Positions 39,466 through 49,884 of a stretch of 64,000 nucleotides of DNA are shown one piece after another. The DNA comes from Marinilabiliaceae bacterium (GTDB lineage Bacteria > Bacteroidota > Bacteroidia > Bacteroidales > Marinilabiliaceae). How positions within the stretch are numbered: the first letter of the stretch is position 1; each line of letters begins with the position of its first letter. The notes under the pieces were generated by a model, which saw only the letters and a program-made list of their open reading frames with translations, did no database searches and was not told the DNA's origin. The position numbers and the translations under genes were made by a program. The DNA is taken from positions 1-64,000 of the forward strand of contig JAFGBR010000054.1 of assembly GCA_016933045.1 (NCBI GenBank). The letters run 5' to 3'.

Positions 39466-40524
39466 ATGTTACCTTTTTTTAAAAAAAATTCGTTTTTCAT
39501 TATTTTCATTCTTTCAATACTTACTGTAAATACTAATACCGTTTCACAAGAATTTTTCTCCAAACATGAAGAAAAAAACTTTTCAGGAAATGATATTCGT
39601 GTTCTTTCTATTGATAATCCTTGTGGTAACATTTCGGTTAAAGGGTGGAACTATGACTCAATTGCTGTTTCAACCAACATAAATATCGAAACAAAAAGCA
39701 ATAATACAGCTAATGAAATTATCGATAATTTAATTTTAACCACCGAAAAGCAAGGAACTTCATTTAAAATTGCATGGAAAGTAAAAAACGATGTTAAATT
39801 AAACACTCCTGTTATTATTAACTACACAATACACACACCAAACTCACTGATAATTAAGATTGTCGGCTCTCACGGAAAACTAATAGCGGAACAATTAAGT
39901 AATGAAACTCAAATATTTTTCGAACACGGATCTGTTTCTGTTAATAACATTAATACAACATCCAAAAACATCTTCACTCTTAAAGCGTGCGATGCAACTT
40001 TTAACAATATTAAAAATTGCCAAATTATTGGAGATAATAATAATATTCAAATTCAAAACTGCTCTTATCTAAATATTAAAACTAATTACTCATCTGCAAG
40101 TTTAAATAACATTGAAAACCTTTTAATCAATGGTGAACATATTAAATGCAACATTTCAAACATTGATCAACTTGAAATGCACGCTTTTAACTGCCAAGCT
40201 GACATAACTAAACTTAACAGATATGGATTAATTGAAATAAATACCGGTAATTTAACCTTAAGCAAACTATCAAATTCACTAACTGAACTAAATGTTGCAA
40301 ACACTAATGCACCTCTAGTATTATTTATTAACGAAAACATGCCATTTTTTATTAATGGCCAAACACAACAAGGTTTTTTTAATTATCCCTGGAACAAAAA
40401 AATTAAAATAATCCGCGATATTTCAACAATATCTTTTTCCGGCCATAACGCAGAAGTAAACAACATGTCAACAAAATTAATATTGTTTAATAAACAAGCT
40501 TCAATCGAAATAAAAAAAGAATAA
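39466..40524 (+). CDS. Secreted DUF4097/DUF2807-like beta-helical protein
   Basis: This 352-aa protein has a signal peptide (about 1-27, ILSILTVNTNTVSQ). The body is a succession of short beta strands, such as IRVLSIDNPCGNISVKGWNYDSI and later SLIIKIVGSHGKLIAEQLSN, in the style of DUF4097/DUF2807 adhesin-like beta-helices with anti-sigma or envelope roles. No enzyme motif is seen. It ends 2 bases before the aminopeptidase gene, so the two are co-transcribed. Function unknown. Confidence 0.6.
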   Translation: MLPFFKKNSFFIIFILSILTVNTNTVSQEFFSKHEEKNFSGNDIRVLSIDNPCGNISVKGWNYDSIAVSTNINIETKSNNTANEIIDNLILTTEKQGTSFKIAWKVKNDVKLNTPVIINYTIHTPNSLIIKIVGSHGKLIAEQLSNETQIFFEHGSVSVNNINTTSKNIFTLKACDATFNNIKNCQIIGDNNNIQIQNCSYLNIKTNYSSASLNNIENLLINGEHIKCNISNIDQLEMHAFNCQADITKLNRYGLIEINTGNLTLSKLSNSLTELNVANTNAPLVLFINENMPFFINGQTQQGFFNYPWNKKIKIIRDISTISFSGHNAEVNNMSTKLILFNKQASIEIKKE

Positions 40525-40526
40525 CC

Positions 40527-42311
40527 ATGGAAATACATCACAAAATTTTCAGCGTAAGGGATATTATGGCCTCCGAAGGATTAGAGGCTTATATTGTTTC
40601 GAGTAATGATCAACACCTAAGCGAATATGTTGCTGCTCACTGGAAATTTCGCGAATATCTTAGCGGATTCACCGGCTCTGTTGGTACTCTTGTAATTTTA
40701 GACGATGAAGTAGGGTTATGGACCGATTCAAGATATTTCTTACAAGCTGAAAAAGAACTTGACGACTCCATTTTTACCCTTTTTAAAATGGGTGAACCAG
40801 ATGTACCTTCAATTGAGGACTGGATTGTTTTAAAACTCGAACCTGGTTCTAAAGTTGGTTTAGACGGCAGAACATTCTCCATTGACGAAATAAGAAAATT
40901 TAACTCTAAATTTAAAAAACAAGATATTCGACTTGAAACAAAACACTTTTTCATGGATGAAATATGGACTACAAAACCCATTATGCCTGAAAAAGACATC
41001 TTTGATTATCCAATTGAATTTGCCGGCTTATCGCGTACTGAAAAAATGGAAATTATTCGCGATAAAATGCACCACCAGGGTATAACACATTATATTATTG
41101 GGGCTCTCGACGAAATTGCCTGGGTTTTAAACATGAGAGGCAGTGATGTACCTTATAATCCGGTTTTCCATTCGTTTCTAATTATTGGTCTCGATGGCGT
41201 TAATCTATTCATCGACCCTCATAAAATAACTTCAACAACCAGTAAAAAACTAACAAAAGATGATATTAAGGTTTCTCTTTATGAGGATTTTTACAAGCAT
41301 CTTTCCGAATTAAGCCCTTATGATAATTGTGTCTACATAGACCCAACACGCATTAATGCAGCCGTCCTTAGCTCTCTACCCAATAACATGCCCCGATCCG
41401 AAGGTATGAGCTTCATTACCAGCTTAAAAGCAATAAAAAACAACACCGAAATAAAAGGCATCGAAAATGCAATGATTAAAGATGGAATTGCAATGGTCGA
41501 ATTCCTTTACTGGCTCGAAAACACATTAAAAACCAGCAACACAACTGAATTAGAAGTTGCTCAAAAATTAAAATATTTCAGATCAAAACAGCCTGGTTTT
41601 CAATCTGAATCGTTCAACACAATTGCTGCTTACAATGCAAACGGTGCCGTTGTTCATTATAATGTTAATGAAGAATCAAACACTATAATAACTCCCAATG
41701 GACTATTACTGATTGACTCAGGAGGCCAATACATGGAAGGAACAACAGATATTACACGAACAATTGCTCTGGGTGATATTCCCCAAAAAGCTTTTATCGA
41801 TTACACTATGGTTTTAAAAGGACATATTGCTCTCGATTCAATCAGTTTTCCAAAAGGTACTCGTGGAGTTCACATCGACAGCATGGCTCGTCAACACTTA
41901 TGGAAACACGGACTTAACTATGGTCATGGAACCGGCCATGGTGTTGGATGTTTCTTAAACGTTCATGAAGGGCCTCAAAGTATAAGACCTGTTGATAACG
42001 GAATCCCAATTGAAGTTGGAATGATTACTTCAAACGAACCAGGCCTTTACAGAACTAATGAATACGGAATAAGAATTGAAAATATAAATATTTGCGAAAA
42101 ACATATTGAAACAATTTTTGGCGAATTCTTCAGATTTCGTACACTAACAATTTGCCCTATTGATTTAACACCCGTAAAAACCGAGTTATTAAACCAAGAA
42201 GAAATTGACTGGATAAACAACTATCATTCGAATGTTTATTCAAAACTTGCACCATCGCTCAATGACGAACACAAAAAATGGCTTAAAGAAAAAACTAAAC
42301 CAATAAAATAA
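40527..42311 (+). CDS. pepP: Xaa-Pro aminopeptidase (M24, three-domain type)
   Basis: This 594-aa cytosolic metallopeptidase removes N-terminal residues preceding proline. Two creatinase-like N-terminal domains (about 1-310) are followed by the pita-bread catalytic domain. Metal ligands are visible: Asp in LLIDSGGQY and TTDITRTIALG, His in HGTGHGVGCFLNVHEGP, Glu in SNEPGLYRTNEYG and RIENINI. The C-terminal extension (RFRTLTICPIDLTPV to HKKWLKEKT) matches the peptidase_M24_C segment of the eukaryotic-like aminopeptidase P. No signal peptide. It overlaps none of its neighbours, with gaps of 2 and 3 bases. Confidence 0.94.
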   Translation: MEIHHKIFSVRDIMASEGLEAYIVSSNDQHLSEYVAAHWKFREYLSGFTGSVGTLVILDDEVGLWTDSRYFLQAEKELDDSIFTLFKMGEPDVPSIEDWIVLKLEPGSKVGLDGRTFSIDEIRKFNSKFKKQDIRLETKHFFMDEIWTTKPIMPEKDIFDYPIEFAGLSRTEKMEIIRDKMHHQGITHYIIGALDEIAWVLNMRGSDVPYNPVFHSFLIIGLDGVNLFIDPHKITSTTSKKLTKDDIKVSLYEDFYKHLSELSPYDNCVYIDPTRINAAVLSSLPNNMPRSEGMSFITSLKAIKNNTEIKGIENAMIKDGIAMVEFLYWLENTLKTSNTTELEVAQKLKYFRSKQPGFQSESFNTIAAYNANGAVVHYNVNEESNTIITPNGLLLIDSGGQYMEGTTDITRTIALGDIPQKAFIDYTMVLKGHIALDSISFPKGTRGVHIDSMARQHLWKHGLNYGHGTGHGVGCFLNVHEGPQSIRPVDNGIPIEVGMITSNEPGLYRTNEYGIRIENINICEKHIETIFGEFFRFRTLTICPIDLTPVKTELLNQEEIDWINNYHSNVYSKLAPSLNDEHKKWLKEKTKPIK

Positions 42312-42314
42312 ATC

Positions 42315-43232
42315 ATGATTTCTGTTTGCATACCAACTTTTAACTATAACATTACAAACTTGGTTTTTAGCTTAATTGAACAATGTAATAACGAAAAATA
42401 TAACTACGAAATAATTGTTATAGATGATGCATCGACCAACAATCAAATAAAAGAACAAAACAAAATAATATCTGAATTTGAAAACATCCAATATATAGAA
42501 TTAAACCATAACATTGGACGTTCGGCAATCAGAAATTTAATGGCTCAAAAAGCTCAATACGATTATCTTGTTTTTATCGATGCTGACTCTGCCATACCAT
42601 CTGGTTTTATTAGTAATTACATAAATAACACCACCAACAATGATGTTATTGTGGGAGGTACATCTTATGGCTCAAAACCCAAAAACCCTTCGTTATATCT
42701 TCGATGGCTATATGGTGTAAAACGCGAAGTTAAAAGTGATGATATCCGATCGCAAAATCCATACAAAAGCTTTACCGCAAATAACTTTTTAGTAAACAAG
42801 AAACTTTTTCTCGACATTAAATTTGATGAGTCACTACGCGAATATGGACATGAAGATACTATTTTCGGATACGAACTAAAAAAACGCAATATTAATATCT
42901 ATCATATTAACAACCCGCTTGTACATCTTGGTCTTGAACCCTCATTAATATTCATCGCAAAAACATTGCAGGCTGTAGAAAACCTATTCTACATATATCA
43001 ATCTAATAAAAATAATTCGCAATTAATTGAAGACAACAAACTACTTTTAATTTTAAAACGTATTGAAAAAAATCCAATGAGAAAATTAATTACATCAATA
43101 CTAATAAAATCAAAACCGCTTTTCCTTGGCATTCTATACTCAACAAAACCTTCTCTAATTGCCCTTGATCTGCTAAAATTGGCATACATTTTGGAAATAA
43201 GCTCAAAAAACATCAAAACAAATATCAATTAA
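42315..43232 (+). CDS. Family 2 glycosyltransferase
   Basis: This 305-aa GT-A enzyme begins ISVCIPTFNYNITNLVFSL, then IIVIDDASTNN and the metal-binding DXD-like FIDADSAIPSG (about 90-100). Later, REYGHEDTIFGYELKKRNINIYH resembles the galactosyltransferase C-terminal motif (Glyco_transf_7C). The C-terminus (about 240-300) is basic and partly hydrophobic, perhaps a peripheral membrane anchor. It follows pepP by 3 bases, an unusual partner; the acceptor is unknown. Confidence 0.88.
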   Translation: MISVCIPTFNYNITNLVFSLIEQCNNEKYNYEIIVIDDASTNNQIKEQNKIISEFENIQYIELNHNIGRSAIRNLMAQKAQYDYLVFIDADSAIPSGFISNYINNTTNNDVIVGGTSYGSKPKNPSLYLRWLYGVKREVKSDDIRSQNPYKSFTANNFLVNKKLFLDIKFDESLREYGHEDTIFGYELKKRNINIYHINNPLVHLGLEPSLIFIAKTLQAVENLFYIYQSNKNNSQLIEDNKLLLILKRIEKNPMRKLITSILIKSKPLFLGILYSTKPSLIALDLLKLAYILEISSKNIKTNIN

Positions 43233-43289
43233 TTTTTAAATTGCGGTTCTTTTATACTCGTTAAATTTAAATCTAAAAATATACTGATT

Positions 43290-44720
43290 ATGCAAAAATT
43301 ATACTGCAAAACAATTATTGTTGTATTATTATTCGTAATTACAAACTATTCTAAAGGTCAAGGTTATAATATTGACATTAAAATTGATGGATTAAAAGAT
43401 ACTGCTGTTATTTTAGGACATTATTTCGACAAAAAAATTATTGTTAACGACACTATTATTGTCGACAAAAATGGTTCTGGAATTTTTTCCGGTGAAAAAA
43501 AGTTACCCGAAGGATTGTATGTTATTTACTTACCCGACAAAAACTATTTCGACTTTCTTCTGGGGGCTGACCAATCGTTATCTATCTCAACCACAAACTA
43601 CAATTTAGTTAATAACATGAAAATAAGTGGTGCAAAAGAAAGCCAACAATTTTTAAATCACAAAATATATCTCGAAAATGCTCATAAAAATATAGCACAA
43701 ATTCAATCCCAAATACAACTAATCAAAAACAATAATGACTCAATCGAAATTTTAAAAAAACAAATACAGGAACTACACAACAAAACAATCTCTTACTGGG
43801 ATAAAGCTATTATTGAAACAAAAGGCACATTCTTATCAACGTTTTTAAAAGCTCTACAAGATATTAAAGTTCCTGAAATTACTATTGACGAACATGTTTC
43901 GAACAAAGACTCAATATTGCAAATAAAAAAATATTATTATTACAAAAACCACTATTTCGATAATATCGATTTAACAGACGATCGTATTCTTCGAACTCCT
44001 TTCTTTACAAGTAAAGTTGAATCATTTTTTAATAACACCGTTATTCAAATTCCAGACACCTTGGCTAAAGAAGCAATAAAACTTATTGAAAAATGCCGCC
44101 CAAACAACGAAATGTTTAAATACATGATTCAGCACCTTTTTAATTATTCTATTGAAAGTAAAATGATGGGCATGGATCTTTTAGTCGTCGAAATTGGTGA
44201 AAAATACTACTTATCGGGCGAAGCAACATGGGCAAGTCAAGAATTTCTTAAAGATTTAGAAGAAAGAGTTACACTTCTTAAACCTACCCTTCTTGGGAAA
44301 AAAGCTCACGATCTGAAAATGGAATCACCCTCTGGCGAATTCTTTAAACTTAGTGAAGTTGATGCTAAATATACCATTCTTATTTTTTGGGAGCCACACT
44401 GCGGTCATTGTAAAAAAGAAATCCCTAAAGTACATAACGAAGTATGGAGCAAATATAAAGATAAAGGCGTGAAAGTTTTTGCTGTTTATACCCAAACCGA
44501 TAAGGAAGAATGGTCTACTTTTTTAAACGAACACAACCTTAACGATTGGATTAATGTTTACGACCCTTACCACTCAAGCCATTTCCGAAACTATTTTGAT
44601 ATCTCATCAACTCCGGTAATATATGTACTCGACAAGGATAAAAAAATTGTTGCAAAAAAAATTGGTGCAGATAACCTTCCAGGCTTTTTTGAACATGAAA
44701 TAAAATATGGCAGATTATAA
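43290..44720 (+). CDS. TlpA-like thioredoxin protein with DUF4369
   Basis: This periplasmic 476-aa protein has a signal peptide (about 1-23). The N-terminal third is DUF4369 (IDIKIDGLKDTAVILGHYF to DFLLGADQSL), the middle is helical DUF5106-like, and the last 140 residues are a TlpA/ResA thioredoxin with CGHC in WEPHCGHCKKEIP (about 370-382). The usual WCPHC reads PHCGHC, still a CxxC redox pair. Thiol-disulfide exchange is expected, possibly acting on a secreted client. It ends one base before the next lipoprotein start, so the two are co-expressed. Confidence 0.88.
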   Translation: MQKLYCKTIIVVLLFVITNYSKGQGYNIDIKIDGLKDTAVILGHYFDKKIIVNDTIIVDKNGSGIFSGEKKLPEGLYVIYLPDKNYFDFLLGADQSLSISTTNYNLVNNMKISGAKESQQFLNHKIYLENAHKNIAQIQSQIQLIKNNNDSIEILKKQIQELHNKTISYWDKAIIETKGTFLSTFLKALQDIKVPEITIDEHVSNKDSILQIKKYYYYKNHYFDNIDLTDDRILRTPFFTSKVESFFNNTVIQIPDTLAKEAIKLIEKCRPNNEMFKYMIQHLFNYSIESKMMGMDLLVVEIGEKYYLSGEATWASQEFLKDLEERVTLLKPTLLGKKAHDLKMESPSGEFFKLSEVDAKYTILIFWEPHCGHCKKEIPKVHNEVWSKYKDKGVKVFAVYTQTDKEEWSTFLNEHNLNDWINVYDPYHSSHFRNYFDISSTPVIYVLDKDKKIVAKKIGADNLPGFFEHEIKYGRL

Positions 44721-44721
44721 T

Positions 44722-45669
44722 ATGCAAACATTTAAAAAAACATTCCTAGCCCTTTTAACTGGCGTGATTATAATAACAATTTTCACTAAATGTGAAGAAG
44801 AAAAAGAAATCCCTGCCCCTCAAATTTTTTCAAATATGCCTGAGGAGGGGTACAACATAAATATTGATGACACTCTTACTTTAACTCCTCAAATAACTTA
44901 CGACTACAACACTGAATATGAATGGATCGAAAATGGAGTTATTATTGCAACAACAAAAGAATTTGAGTTTATTCCTTCAGACCTGTCTACAAAAAACTTA
45001 ACATTTAAAGTTTTATCTCCACGGGGTAACGATTCTTATTCTTTTATTATTAATACTTTAAAAATAATCAATTTCGAAAAATTAGAATTAAAAAAAGATA
45101 CATTCTGGAATGCATCTAACGGCGAAAAAGGTTTTTATTCGAACGACATTTTTTTTACATCAAAATTCGACTCAATAAACTATTGGACAGGCTTTGTTTA
45201 TTCAAATAAATCTACAAAAACAAAAGACACCCGATACCTGTCATGCACTGCATCTGGAGCTGAAAAAAGCAATAATTATTTGGTTTTATCTGACAATGAC
45301 ACTACTGCCCACAAAATTATTTTCCCTGTAAAAAATCACTATATTCTTAAAAATATTCAGGTAATAAACTCTTTCTATACTAATAATAAAATTAATGATG
45401 TTGTAAATTACATTACAACCTTTACTCTATCATTTAAAGGATTTAAAGACGGCATACTTACTGTGGATAAAATTGTTAATCTGGCTGCTAACAGAAACAA
45501 CTATGGCAATTCATGGAAAACTATTGAACTAGAATCATTAGGCGAAATTAATGAATTAGAGATTAATTTAAAAATAACTCCCGATTCGCTTCAGATACCA
45601 AAGATTATTTGCTTAGATAACTTATCTATAAAACAAATTACCTCACAATTATCTTTTCAATATGAGTAA
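44722..45669 (+). CDS. DUF4465 lipoprotein
   Basis: This 315-aa protein starts at ATG 44722; an earlier ATG at 44707 lies inside the upstream gene. The lipobox is IFTKC (Cys about 24). An N-terminal Ig/PKD-like part (about 30-110) precedes a DUF4465 beta-sandwich (GFYSNDIFFTSKFDSINYWTGFVYSN to IICLDNLSIKQI). DUF4465 proteins are surface or secreted proteins of unknown ligand. The 3' end overlaps the 3' end of the opposite-strand protease by 32 bases. Confidence 0.8.
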   Translation: MQTFKKTFLALLTGVIIITIFTKCEEEKEIPAPQIFSNMPEEGYNINIDDTLTLTPQITYDYNTEYEWIENGVIIATTKEFEFIPSDLSTKNLTFKVLSPRGNDSYSFIINTLKIINFEKLELKKDTFWNASNGEKGFYSNDIFFTSKFDSINYWTGFVYSNKSTKTKDTRYLSCTASGAEKSNNYLVLSDNDTTAHKIIFPVKNHYILKNIQVINSFYTNNKINDVVNYITTFTLSFKGFKDGILTVDKIVNLAANRNNYGNSWKTIELESLGEINELEINLKITPDSLQIPKIICLDNLSIKQITSQLSFQYE

Positions 45670-47782
45670 ATGTGTCAAATGAAAATTTAAATAAATAAAC
45701 CCCTTTAACCATATTATTTGTTATATAAGAATCCTTTCCATTTGCATATCCAAAAATACTTTCATCAATTTTTGAACCTGTAATTGAAAATATTTCAAGT
45801 TTATTTAACCTATCAAGATACCACTCAAACATAACAGAACTACCTATGGAATTATAGTACACATCAATACGATTTTCCGGAATACTTTCTTCGTATTTTT
45901 CCGAATAATGTACGTCTGATGCAAGTAAATCAACAAAAGCTGAAGAATTTAACCCTTTAGGATGAATATTATAAAAAGGATACCACAAATTATCATCCTT
46001 AATATACAATGAATTTGCTTTCCTACTTGTTGAATACTGCCAAAATATTCCAATGTTGTCAGATGTATTGGCTATCTGAAATTCGCAGGTTAAGCTTATT
46101 GGGTATTCCACTCTAACCGGTTCTTCCAACTCAATAAAATTCTCTGATAAAGAATTTAAATATGACATAGTAATAACAGTATCCCAAACAGGTATTTGAT
46201 TGTTAAAAAACTCTTCTCCACTCCACAAACGAAACCTGCATTTATTATCTGAATATTGCGGACATTCTCCAATCATAACATATACACCATATATTGTTGC
46301 AGAATCTATTTCATTATAAGTTTCGGCAAAACCTTGTGTACCCCAGGAATTATTGCCAAGCCAATTACCAAATGTAAGATCTGTTGGATCTGAAAAAACT
46401 GTACTATCTGTAAACTCAACATTCGAAATACGTTCCAACTTTGTTTTATAATATGAAAAGCCATCTATTAATTCCACATTTTTATCATCAGGATCCAACC
46501 AAAATTTTAATTGACCTCTATTAATTGACTTATAATCCCATGCCTTATTAAAACGAACAAAATAATCATTAACTGGATTGTCACACGATGCATCACCTCC
46601 CGATAGAGTACCTAATAAATATCCATCATAATCAAACAATGCACACCCCGATGACCCTCCTTCTGTTGAGCCAGTTTTCCATCGAGATACTTTCCAATGA
46701 GAATTATTTAAAAATGGAGGTGAATTGAATGTTGATAAGAAAATATTATTAACTGTCCGACCAAATTTTTTTACATCGCCCTGTGGATGATGAATTATAT
46801 GAAAAGGTGGTTCAGGTGTTGATGTCAAACTCCAACCAACCCAATATGGCTGATAACATAATGGTGGTATTTGATTCAACTCAAACAAAACAAAATCTAA
46901 AGAGTCAAATTGTGCCCGAATAATATTTCCTGTCATGGTTTGACTACTAATACCATCGATAAAGCCTCTACAAAATGGAACCTGGTAATTAAAATAACAA
47001 AGAAAGGTATGTTCATTCTTAAAATAATCTAAACAATGATTTGCAGTAATTACGTATGGTGTACCATCATATTCAGTATTATTTATCATAGTTCCGGTAC
47101 ATAAATATTTCCCATCAACTATCAGTTTTAAAACTGATTTTTCTTCGGGATAAACATTTGATTCACAACTTAAATCAGGATGACAATTCTCCGATGCCCC
47201 TAATCCATTCAAATTAAAATCATTTAACCCAAAAACACCTTTATAATCATGATTAACATAATCAATCCTTAACTTACCTTTAAATGCAGGAAACGGTGGT
47301 TCAATATATTCAACAATTATTGAATCACCACTAACCGGTTCAACAGCAAATGACCCAAATCCAGAGAAACTTTTATTTGAAAATGCTCCTTTTAATTGTC
47401 CTCTTTTTTTATTATAAACAAATAATTGTGCTCCATCAGGTATTTCAAACCTATCGAAAATAATATTTATTGAATATGCATTTTTCGAACATATACCAAC
47501 ACGCCACATTTTTGATCCATCTGCCAATTCATTCCATATTCCACTATTATCAGGGGTAATATTTACATCAAATGAATGAGCAAAACACGCTTCATTGTTT
47601 TTTAACTTTTCATCATCAGTAATAGCTGAACAGATAGTAAAGTCGGGCATCACAACATAAGGTACCTCATCACATACCCGGTTAATTATACTTTTAGGTA
47701 ATCCACGAAACCGAATTTGTCCTGAAATAAAACAAATAGAATAAAAAGAAAAAAGAAAAGCAATACAAAAAAAAAGCTTCAT
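45638..47782 (-). CDS. Secreted trypsin-like serine protease with T9SS tail
   Basis: This 714-aa protein has a signal peptide (about 1-21). Residues about 210-430 are an S1 fold of the lysyl-endopeptidase kind: His249 in VITANHCLDYF, Asp296 in FDSLDFVLFEL, Ser378 in EGGSSGCALFDYDG. An N-terminal propeptide-like region with paired Cys precedes it. A beta-sandwich follows (about 455-620), then a T9SS type A sorting domain (about 630-714, RIDVYYNSIGSSVMFEW to GVYLFKFSF). It should be exported to the surface or medium and degrade protein. All three catalytic residues are in place. Confidence 0.9.
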   Translation of the reverse strand: MKLFFCIAFLFSFYSICFISGQIRFRGLPKSIINRVCDEVPYVVMPDFTICSAITDDEKLKNNEACFAHSFDVNITPDNSGIWNELADGSKMWRVGICSKNAYSINIIFDRFEIPDGAQLFVYNKKRGQLKGAFSNKSFSGFGSFAVEPVSGDSIIVEYIEPPFPAFKGKLRIDYVNHDYKGVFGLNDFNLNGLGASENCHPDLSCESNVYPEEKSVLKLIVDGKYLCTGTMINNTEYDGTPYVITANHCLDYFKNEHTFLCYFNYQVPFCRGFIDGISSQTMTGNIIRAQFDSLDFVLFELNQIPPLCYQPYWVGWSLTSTPEPPFHIIHHPQGDVKKFGRTVNNIFLSTFNSPPFLNNSHWKVSRWKTGSTEGGSSGCALFDYDGYLLGTLSGGDASCDNPVNDYFVRFNKAWDYKSINRGQLKFWLDPDDKNVELIDGFSYYKTKLERISNVEFTDSTVFSDPTDLTFGNWLGNNSWGTQGFAETYNEIDSATIYGVYVMIGECPQYSDNKCRFRLWSGEEFFNNQIPVWDTVITMSYLNSLSENFIELEEPVRVEYPISLTCEFQIANTSDNIGIFWQYSTSRKANSLYIKDDNLWYPFYNIHPKGLNSSAFVDLLASDVHYSEKYEESIPENRIDVYYNSIGSSVMFEWYLDRLNKLEIFSITGSKIDESIFGYANGKDSYITNNMVKGVYLFKFSFDTFTHIEKIIVR

Positions 47783-47831
47783 ATTTATATATTAATTGAG
47801 GACAATAATAAAACGACAACTCATTTTTGTT

Positions 47832-47839
47832 CAAAATTA
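47832..47839 (-). promoter_or_regulatory. -7 box upstream of the protease
   Basis: On the minus strand TAATTTTG matches TAnnTTTG exactly, 50 bases before the protease start and just after the buk stop. No convincing -33 box is seen. Confidence 0.35.
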
Positions 47840-47850
47840 ATTAAATATAT

Positions 47851-48930
47851 TTACGTATAAACTTTACATTCAATTTCTCCCTCCAAAACAGCCAATGCAT
47901 TTTCGGCCATTGCCTGCATCTCATCTTCACCCGGATATACAATAACAGGTGCTATAAAGTCAACCATATCAATTATATACTCAGTAATTTTTTTATTATT
48001 TGCTATACCTCCAGTAATTAATATTCCATCAATTACACCTTTTAACACTGTAGCACAAGCTCCAATTGATTTAGCAGTTTGATATGCCATTGCATCTAAA
48101 ACAAGTTGAGCTTTTTCATTTCCATTCTGCGCCATAATAGCTACTTCATGAGCCTGATTGGTTCCAAAATGAGCCATTAATCCACCTTTACCATTAATGA
48201 TTTTTTTTATCTCATCGTGCGAAAGTGTTCCACTAAAACAAAGATCGACCAAAGCTCCACTAGGCAATGTTCCGGCTCGTTCGGGCGAAAAAGGTCCAAA
48301 ACCATCCAGTGCATTATTCACGTCTACAACTTTTCCTTTCTCATGAGCACCTACACTTATTCCACCACCCATGTGTGCAACTATAAGGTTAAGTTCATCA
48401 TAACTCTTGTGCAAAGACTTAGCATATCGTCGGGCAATGGCTTTTTGGTTTAACGCATGAAAAATAGACCTCCTGTTCATCATCGGGTGTCCTGTTATTC
48501 TTGCCACAGCAGACAACTCATCAACAACAACCGGATCTGCAATATATGCTCGAGCATTTGGAAATGTTTGAATCAATTCATCTGCTATCAATCCACCTAA
48601 ATTACTGGCATGTTGCCCCTGAACACCAACACGCAAATCGTGTTTTAGCTTTTCATTCACTTCATATATACCCGACTCTATTGGCTTTACCAATCCGCCC
48701 CTTCCTACTATTGCAACTATTTCTAAAGGATTTATATCAATAGCACTAAGCTCTTTTAAAATAATATCACGTCGAAAAACATATTGATCTGATATTGTAG
48801 CAAATCTATTCAAATCATCCTGATTATGTTTAATGTTTTTTAGAAATATTGATTTTCGACCCTCAAAGACAGCAATTTTTGTTGAACTAGATCCAGGGTT
48901 TATTGTTAATATCAAATATTGCTTACTCAT
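47851..48930 (-). CDS. buk: Butyrate kinase
   Basis: This 359-aa kinase makes ATP and butyrate from butyryl phosphate. The acetokinase family motifs are INPGSSSTKIAVFE at the start, VGVQGQHASNLGG, IADPVVVDE, HMGGGISVGAHEKGKVVDV and LPSGALVDL. Length matches butyrate kinases (about 355-360) rather than acetate kinases (about 400), and the upstream ptb gene (32-base gap) supports butyrate or branched-chain acyl phosphates as substrate. Confidence 0.95.
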   Translation of the reverse strand: MSKQYLILTINPGSSSTKIAVFEGRKSIFLKNIKHNQDDLNRFATISDQYVFRRDIILKELSAIDINPLEIVAIVGRGGLVKPIESGIYEVNEKLKHDLRVGVQGQHASNLGGLIADELIQTFPNARAYIADPVVVDELSAVARITGHPMMNRRSIFHALNQKAIARRYAKSLHKSYDELNLIVAHMGGGISVGAHEKGKVVDVNNALDGFGPFSPERAGTLPSGALVDLCFSGTLSHDEIKKIINGKGGLMAHFGTNQAHEVAIMAQNGNEKAQLVLDAMAYQTAKSIGACATVLKGVIDGILITGGIANNKKITEYIIDMVDFIAPVIVYPGEDEMQAMAENALAVLEGEIECKVYT

Positions 48931-48962
48931 AAACCTCTTTAATTATTATATTAATGTGGAAT

Positions 48963-49859
48963 TCAGGCTAGAACTGATAATAAAATACTGTCATATTTCG
49001 ATTGTTCTGAATCACTTCGTGATGTTAACACAATTGGAGCCTTTGCACCTAATATTATTGATGCTACTTTTGCTTTAGCAAAAAAAACAAGACTCTTATA
49101 TAACACATTACCAACTTCAATGTCTGGCATTAATAATAAATCAGTATCTCCGGCAACGGTACTTTTAATATTTTTATGTCTGGCACTTTCAAAACTAACT
49201 GCATTATCGAAAGCTAATGGCCCATCAACAATACAGTTTTTTATTTGGTCGCGCTGATTCATTTTTGATAGTAATGCAGCATCTAAAGTTGCCTTCATAT
49301 TTTCGTTAACCATTTCTATTGCTCCAAGAACCGCAACTTTAGGTTTAGCAATTCCTAATTTATTTAAATAAGCCACCGAGTTATTTAATATTTCCACCTT
49401 CTCCTTAAGGCTTGGTGCAATATTCATAGCAACATCTGTTATTGCTATTAATTTATGATATGTTGAAACTTCGAAAAGTGCAAAATGAGATAGCAATCGT
49501 CCTGTACGCAAGCCCCAATTTCTATCTATAACACCACGTAGTAATATAGGTGTAGCAACCTTTCCTTTCATCAAAATATCAGCATCGCCAGAGTTAACCA
49601 TTCTCACCGCTTTCTCAACTGCTAATCCAATATCTTTTTCATCTATAAAAAGAGCATTTTCAATTGTAAGATTCTGCTCTTGAATAATTTTTATTGTACT
49701 GTTTTTATCTCCTATTAATATTGGAGTAATAATATTATTTGCTGTTGCCTTTGCTATAGCACTAAGTGAATACTTATCGTTAGAAACAGCCAAAGCCAAA
49801 CGCTTACGCATTTGGCTTTGCTTTGCCATTATCTCAAGATCATTTAAAGACTTGAACAT
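48963..49859 (-). CDS. ptb: Phosphate butyryltransferase
   Basis: This 298-aa enzyme converts butyryl-CoA and phosphate to butyryl phosphate. It starts at ATG 49859 (MFKSLNDLEIMAKQ); the longer frame from 49907 overlaps the ackA end and adds unconserved residues. Hallmarks are ADILMKGKVATPILLRGV, ITDVAMNIAP, AVLGAIEMVN and IVDGPLAFDNAVS. The gap to ackA is 25 bases and to buk 32 bases; translation is tightly linked. Confidence 0.94.
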   Translation of the reverse strand: MFKSLNDLEIMAKQSQMRKRLALAVSNDKYSLSAIAKATANNIITPILIGDKNSTIKIIQEQNLTIENALFIDEKDIGLAVEKAVRMVNSGDADILMKGKVATPILLRGVIDRNWGLRTGRLLSHFALFEVSTYHKLIAITDVAMNIAPSLKEKVEILNNSVAYLNKLGIAKPKVAVLGAIEMVNENMKATLDAALLSKMNQRDQIKNCIVDGPLAFDNAVSFESARHKNIKSTVAGDTDLLLMPDIEVGNVLYKSLVFFAKAKVASIILGAKAPIVLTSRSDSEQSKYDSILLSVLA

Positions 49860-49884
49860 TGTTTGAAATTTGACATTTAAGATA

